A stretch of DNA of 64,000 bases from Diatrype stigma (Eukaryota; Ascomycota; Sordariomycetes; Xylariales; Diatrypaceae). The DNA lies in assembly GCA_022225965.2 (NCBI GenBank), contig JAKJXP020000002.1, forward strand, positions 248,001 through 312,000. The letters run 5' to 3'. This document shows positions 59,478 to 64,000 of this stretch, in pieces. Position numbers and translations under genes: made by a program. Below the pieces are notes generated by a model. That model worked only from the letters and a program-made list of their open reading frames with translations, was not told the origin of the DNA and did no database searches. How positions within the stretch are numbered: the stretch's first letter is position 1; every line of letters begins with the position of its first letter.

Positions 59478-59893
59478 ACTCCGGTAGTATCAGTTCAGTT
59501 CGGTGGCACGGCCTGCTGTAGCAAAGATGGATGGGATAGTGAATACCTAAGGTTACCAATGAACTTTGTGTTGAGGTGCAAGTAATCCAACTTACCCAGC
59601 CCAAATTAATTGGTCGACGCGACTTGACGCATAGGCCAACTCGCGCCGAGTTACTCGGCTGTCATACATACCTACCTAGTAGGTTCTGGCATTGAAACCC
59701 TCCTGAGGCATTAGACTATGTCGGGTTCTGGCATTAGGTTAGCGGATAACCCACTCAGGTCCCGCGTGACGCGTTTGATGGCATTGCGACCAATTTTCCT
59801 CCATCTTCTTCCCACAAACACCTTTTCGTCACCAGCCAGTTCTTACTCAGTCGCACTCTTCATTAGAGAGAAGCCTTACGAGAACAATCCACA
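59478..59893. other. intergenic region
   Basis: 3' flank of the dioxygenase gene and promoter of the next gene. It has a duplicated phrase GTTCTGGCATT(G/A) near 59682 and 59723, and pyrimidine-rich DNA near 59795-59850 before the start. Confidence 0.4.
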
Positions 59894-60598
59894 ATGACTC
59901 GGCCATTCGACTACTCGAAATGGGATGACATCGACACGGATTCAGAGCCCGAAGCTCCGCCTCCGTCGATCCCCACACCTGCGCCCGCACCCCGCGCTCC
60001 AGAACCCACAACGACCCCGCAGTCCCCACGTGCGCCATCACCCGCTACTGCGGCAGCGCCAACCACAAACGGTGGGCCGGATGGATCCACAAAAGCCGTC
60101 ATCGTCCGGTGCAACGGGGAGCGATCCCGGGCGGCCCCCTGGTCCGCGGTCACGATCAATTCAGACCACCCGGTGTTCTTCCAGCGCGTGGCGCCCGTCC
60201 CGGAGCTGCTCGGGATCCCGCTGGTCGTCCACCGCGTCGGCACGCGATCCGCGCACCAGGCCGACCTCGACAACCAGATCATCACGTACCTCCACATCGA
60301 CGCAGAGGAGGGGCTCGCGCCCCCGCAGTGGCAGTCCCACATCGGCACGGCGGTGGTGGCGCGCGAGGACGGGAAGCCCCTGCTGCCCCAGCACCTGGAG
60401 GGCGTGTGGATGTACTGCGACTACATCCTGGATCTCTTCGGGAACGGGGAGGGCGCGCCGACGCACCTGTACAACAGGCTGGCGTTCGAGGAGTGGTGGA
60501 AGGGCTACTGCGAGGAGCAGAGGGCGTTCCGGCGTGGTACCGGGGGCGAGAAGGATCCGGACGATTGGCGGGCGGTGCGGTCGCCTTATGAGATGTGA
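59894..60598 (+). CDS. uncharacterised fungal protein, 234 aa
   Basis: Single exon in a good start context (CCACAATGACT). The N-terminus MTRPFDYSKWDDIDTDSEPE is of a kind seen in several fungal proteins (also at the start of Cdc37), followed by a Pro/Ala/Thr-rich disordered part to about residue 65. The globular part (70-234) has SAVTINSDHPVFFQRVAPVP, LGIPLVVHRVGTRSAHQADL, DNQIITYLHIDAEEGLAPPQ, HLEGVWMYCDYILDLFGNGE and WRAVRSPYEM at the end. From memory this resembles the segment found next to MYND zinc fingers in some fungal proteins, but this protein has only three Cys in that part and no finger. No enzymatic motif is evident. Strong GC bias opens other frames over the same DNA; these are shadows. 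Confidence 0.8.
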   Translation: MTRPFDYSKWDDIDTDSEPEAPPPSIPTPAPAPRAPEPTTTPQSPRAPSPATAAAPTTNGGPDGSTKAVIVRCNGERSRAAPWSAVTINSDHPVFFQRVAPVPELLGIPLVVHRVGTRSAHQADLDNQIITYLHIDAEEGLAPPQWQSHIGTAVVAREDGKPLLPQHLEGVWMYCDYILDLFGNGEGAPTHLYNRLAFEEWWKGYCEEQRAFRRGTGGEKDPDDWRAVRSPYEM

Positions 60599-61111
60599 GG
60601 ACTTTTTCGTGGGTGGGGAACATGAGATGTAGCCTAGCGCGCTGGTCTCAACTGCGGGAGGATTCGATGATGTTCAGGTAGTCGTCTTGTTTCTGCTGCC
60701 AGGTTCGTCAGCCTCTGTAACTACGTAGCATCAATTCTAGGTTGTTACAGCATAGATTTCACGGTATCCTACCGTCGTACCCCAGAGAGAATAGACAATT
60801 GCCATGATCATATGGAGATTAGAAGTGTGTTAACGTGGCTCCGAGACCGTAAAACTAGGGATCAATTCAGTTGGACGGGATAAGTTTGAGGTCATGTGGG
60901 CAGTTTATGATTGGGGAATTGTGCATAGAGGCAAGCAGATGCGCGTATTGGAAGCTAAGTCTTTGCCATGGTAGCGATTGGAAGATTTATTTTCTATCAA
61001 CCCTTATCGTCTACTCCGTCTTTCAGACCAGCAACGGCCCCTTGCCCCCTCCCCCGCCCCGACCCACCCCGCTCCCCTCGAGGACTCTGGGGTATCCTGA
61101 CTACCCGTACC
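60599..61111. other. intergenic region between convergent genes
   Basis: No gene supported. A C-rich run (about 61035-61080) lies just past the stop codon of the minus-strand gene. Confidence 0.4.
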
Positions 61112-62032
61112 TCAATCAAGCCACTTGTTCTCCCCATCCTTGTCTAGATAATCAGAGTCCTCAGAGTCCTCGTAATGGTACTCGTCGTACTCGTCGTAGC
61201 CGTCGTAGCCGTCGTCGCCCTCCTCCTGTCTGTCCATATCGACATCTCCGGCCTCGTCCTTGGCCTCGTCGATCTTCTTCTTCTCCATCTCCTTCTCCTT
61301 CTCCTTCTCCTTCTTGTACTTCTCCAGGCCCGGAGTCATTTTTCCGAGACCCAACGAGCCGGCCTCTCCGAGAAGCTCCTTGTAGGCAAGCGTCTCGGCC
61401 GCGGAGCCCTGGTTGTGAGGGTCCTCGACCCACCAGTCGAGATAGCTGGCAGGGAGGACGGCTCCTCGGCCCATCTGGATGAGGTCGACGGGGCTGGGAT
61501 CGAGGTCCCGCCAGAAGCTGTACTTGATTGGGAGGAGCTTGGTGTACCTGTCGACCGCGTCGGTCAACTCCGTCTTGGCCTTGAGCTCCTCGGCCCGGGA
61601 GTCCAGACCCAACTCCTCGACCTCCTCCACGGCATTCATCGCAGTTACTCGCGCCGACAGAACCTTCATGGCAAAGGACTGCAGGTTTTCTCCGTCCACT
61701 GCCTTCATCCAGGGGACATCCTCCGCCACCTTCACCCAGAAGTGGGCGGGATCATCGGGTATGTTTCCCGCCCTGACCGTTTCGCAGGCAACTTCGAACA
61801 TGCCCGTGAGCTGCTTGGTGACTCGCTTCGCGCATTTGACGTCGACGAAAGCCCGCAATGCCTTGACAACTTGTCGGCACAGTTCGTTGGCCAGGAAAGA
61901 ACTGCCTTGTGCTGACTTCCATTGGAAGCCGGCTTTAGGAATAACGCTCGCCAAGAGAGGCACGCGGTCAACTCGGCGGGCTGTGGCCGCCTGTGAGGTT
62001 TTCTTTGGGATATGCTTTCTGACACGGGCCAT
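61112..62032 (-). CDS. uncharacterised protein with acidic tail, 306 aa
   Basis: Single exon; ATG at 62032 in a good context (TACCATGGCC). I do not recognise the family. The N-terminus is basic (MARVRKHIPKKTSQAATARR) and could be a nuclear signal. Residues 20-200 look globular and mostly helical (SSFLANELCRQVVKALRAFV, ITK-free block VKCAKRVTKQLTGMFEVACE, MKVLSARVTAMNAVEEVEEL), then SFWRDLDPSPVDLIQMGRGA and PASYLDWWVEDPHNQGSAAE. A Lys/Glu helix (KYKKEKEKEKEMEKKK) and a 45-residue Asp/Glu/Tyr tail finish it. Basic head plus acidic tail is common in nuclear or chromatin-linked proteins; that is only suggestive. TATAAAAA on the minus strand at 62061-62054 is just 22 nt before the ATG, so either the leader is very short or the box is not used. 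A 246-codon frame on the other strand is a shadow. Confidence 0.78.
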   Translation of the reverse strand: MARVRKHIPKKTSQAATARRVDRVPLLASVIPKAGFQWKSAQGSSFLANELCRQVVKALRAFVDVKCAKRVTKQLTGMFEVACETVRAGNIPDDPAHFWVKVAEDVPWMKAVDGENLQSFAMKVLSARVTAMNAVEEVEELGLDSRAEELKAKTELTDAVDRYTKLLPIKYSFWRDLDPSPVDLIQMGRGAVLPASYLDWWVEDPHNQGSAAETLAYKELLGEAGSLGLGKMTPGLEKYKKEKEKEKEMEKKKIDEAKDEAGDVDMDRQEEGDDGYDGYDEYDEYHYEDSEDSDYLDKDGENKWLD

Positions 62033-62119
62033 GGTAACTGATGGTTCTAAGGCTTTTTATATGGAGGGGGCTGTTAGCAAATGATGATGGCAATGCTGAA
62101 TTCACAGAACGAATTACCC

Positions 62120-62570
62120 TCAACTGAACGGGCGATGCTGGAGCCGGTCTTGGTGGATGTTCTTGGGAGGTTGCTCAAACGATGCTCAAAGCGTAACTGC
62201 TTGATGTTTTGGGGGACAGAACTTGAACGATGCTAGAAACAGTCTTAATAGATAAGCTTGCTAAAAGCGGCGTTGATAACGATGCTGAAAGAGGTATCGG
62301 TTGGTGGTTTTTGGGTATGAAACTCGAACGATGTTCAAAAACGGCTTTGATAGATTACCTTTTTAGAAGCGGTGTTGGTAGATGACGATTCTAGAGGCGG
62401 TATCAATTGAGCTTGTCGGAAAGGTTACTAGAACGCTGCTGGAAACGATACCAATGGATCTTATCGGAGAAACGAGTCGAACAATGCTAGAAGTGGTGTG
62501 GATTGGTAACCGTGTTAGAGGTGCTGTTAATGGATGTTGTTGGGACGGACGTAAATGGCTAGGTGCTAAT
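62120..62570. repeat. degenerate minisatellite upstream of the acidic-tail gene
   Basis: About ten diverged copies of a unit like GAACGATGCTAGAAACGG followed by TNTTGATNGAT, spaced about 35-50 bp: for example from 62128, 62176, 62225, 62278, 62327, 62429 and 62477, with half units (TTAGAAGCGGTGTTGGT) in between. No frame runs through it consistently. Confidence 0.7.
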
Positions 62571-63913
62571 TTTGGTGTAATCGGGAAGAAGACGCGGATG
62601 GGGGGATGCATGGAGATAGGTAAGAATGAGTACATACATCATGTCCTTACCGTACGTATGTACATGGAGGAAGGATAAGGTATGGACAGTGTAAGAGCCT
62701 CGTGTACTTAGATAGGCTGGTGTTGTGCGAGTAGTGGCAAGCTTAGAGCACCATGGACCATATTGCTTAGTACATAAGTATGTATACATATGAGAATAAG
62801 TGTCTGCTACTAGGATTGATTCCTCTCTCTCCCCTCCGGGATGGTACTGAATACGTATCCCTGAATGTTAGTATCTATAAGGTATCCTTCAGTATCATAA
62901 TACACATATGGATATCATCAGTCCTAGCATTTCTACCAAGGTTATCTTTGTTGGTCAGGTCAGGAAGTGGTGATAGTCTACTTTGATCATGGCAGTATGG
63001 AAATTAAATCCCATGAATGCTTCAACGATTTAGGGTATATTGGCCATTATCCACGGTGATACTTTTCAGGGCTTGATCCATGGAACAATCCATTTTACCT
63101 CATGTATGCATCAACTTCATGGAAAGGAGAAAACAAAGTCCATGGGTGTTTACGATTATCTACAAGGGAAGCTTGACGTACATATCATGGACATGAAATC
63201 CAAGGGGGCAGGTCCAGCAGGAGGCAGCGGAGAAAGTCTTGTTGCTTGGACCAGGAAGTAAACTACCAAATGCAGCGAAGGGGTCTGTAAGAGAAGAAAG
63301 AAAGTCGACATTGGTGTAGTCTAGGTGTAGACAGTATCAAGCTTTGGGTTCAAAAGGATGAAAATATAATTACTTAAGGGTAGTACTACTATTTAGAAGT
63401 CCCCTGGTCCTTGATCCTTATCAATACAAAATAATGCACAATTAAACATTGTATGGTGCAGACATTAGTATGGCTGGCACAGCAGGAACCTATGTTGTAT
63501 CAACGTACACAGTTAGGTGTGGACCGTAGTCTAATCAAGGGAATCAGTTGCAGCTATGGGCTTGATGGGTCGTGTATGGCCTCGTTCGTATGGTTAATAA
63601 GTGAGTGCCTGGGATGTTTACCTACCACAGTAACCATCGAAGATAACCTGTCTGGCTCCTAACATCACCAGTTGTGGCAAAAGAATTGTGCCAATCGAAG
63701 AAGATAACAATGGGTAGGCTTATCACCATGGGGATAAGGAGGAGGGGTAACAATGAGTACTAAGTAGGTGGCAGGCAAGTCTGGGTGGTTGGGTCTGTTC
63801 TTGATGCGAGGACAACGAGGTACATAGGTACCTGGCCTACAGTGCCACAGCTAGTACAAGGTGCCCTACCCGTACATATATATTCAAATTAGGCCACCTA
63901 CCTCTAACAATGT

Positions 63914-64000
63914 GGTGTTGGCCGACTGGTGTGATCTAAAATCCTCCTTCCTTCATTTCAGGGGGTTGTGAAGGTTGGAGGTTCGATCCCTCGGTCCACC
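63914..64000 (+). tRNA. possible tRNA or tRNA-derived element, cut by the window end
   Basis: GGTTCGATCCC at 63980-63990 is a perfect polymerase III B box; the T stem pairs at four of five positions and the next seven bases (GTCCACC) could be the 3' acceptor strand, ending exactly at the window edge. An A-box-like TTGGCCGACTGG lies about 60 nt upstream, but the 5' acceptor (GGTGTTG) matches only partly and no anticodon arm is convincing. It may be a degenerate tRNA, a SINE head, or chance. Confidence 0.25.

Larger units (their letters stand above)
62033..64000. other. gene-free right end of the window
   Basis: Starts with the minisatellite upstream of the acidic-tail gene (listed separately). 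From 62.6 kb to the end only short frames occur. CATGG-containing words are frequent near 63.05-63.2 kb. A tRNA-like 3' end closes the window. Confidence 0.45.

Noticed and set aside
59925..60632. 235-codon + frame, Arg/Ser/Thr-rich
   Set aside because: Shifted-frame shadow of the 234-aa gene; composition is not protein-like.
61175..61915. 246-codon + frame (Leu/Val-rich start)
   Set aside because: Antisense of the acidic-tail gene; the Leu-rich part is the complement of the Lys/Glu helix.
1..64000. secondary-metabolite cluster, CRISPR array, integrated virus or transposon
   Set aside because: No core biosynthetic enzyme, spacer-repeat array, reverse transcriptase, transposase or viral gene was recognisable on either strand.

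Overview
The window reads as nuclear DNA of a filamentous ascomycete (Pezizomycotina, most likely a Sordariomycete). Protein genes are split by short spliceosomal introns of about 46-150 nt with GT-AG (once GC-AG) ends and CTRAY branch points. The recognisable proteins belong to fungal families: a Pac2-type WOPR regulator, a 2EXR protein, a fungal PARG-like macrodomain protein, an LrgA-LrgB fusion and a sulfonate/taurine-type dioxygenase. No rRNA, complete tRNA, CRISPR array, transposase or virus-derived gene was recognised. All exon maps below were spliced by eye from reading frame, splice signals and family fit, with no transcript data.

Layout. 0.3-2.2 kb: a secreted GH43 glycosidase with a C-terminal carbohydrate-binding-like domain (nine exons, +). 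2.2-7.5 kb: no gene seen. 7.5-9.0 kb: pac2 (-), followed by a very long gene-free stretch to 23.7 kb that holds many short tandem and inverted repeats. 23.7-25.4 kb: mitochondrial asparaginyl-tRNA synthetase (-, three exons). 27.3-28.4 kb: PARG-like protein (+) with a good TATA box. 32.3-33.6 kb: an unrecognised two-exon gene (-). 33.6-40.5 kb: another gene-free stretch with an AT-richer part near 39-40 kb.

From 40.5 kb the density rises. sec24 (COPII coat, -) and cft2 (3'-end processing factor, +) are divergent around a 1.3-kb shared upstream region. Then come a 2EXR-domain gene (+), an LrgAB-like membrane transporter (+, six exons), a stand-alone NIF3-insert/CutA-like small protein (-), a frameshifted and truncated TPR gene (+), a TauD/TfdA dioxygenase (+), an uncharacterised 234-residue protein (+) and an uncharacterised acidic-tailed 306-residue protein (-) with a degenerate minisatellite in its upstream DNA. 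The last 50 bases look like the 3' half of a tRNA or tRNA-derived element.

The genes do not form an evident pathway or biosynthetic cluster: no PKS, NRPS, terpene synthase or P450 is present. The mix is housekeeping (translation, secretion, mRNA 3' processing), regulation (pac2), nutrient use (GH43, dioxygenase, LrgAB) and unknowns. I found no convincing new multi-gene system. The items most worth a second look are the LrgAB fusion, the PARG-like protein with an altered signature, the stand-alone NIF3-insert protein, the frameshifted TPR gene, the two lineage-type unknown genes, and the repeat-rich leader and desert upstream of pac2.
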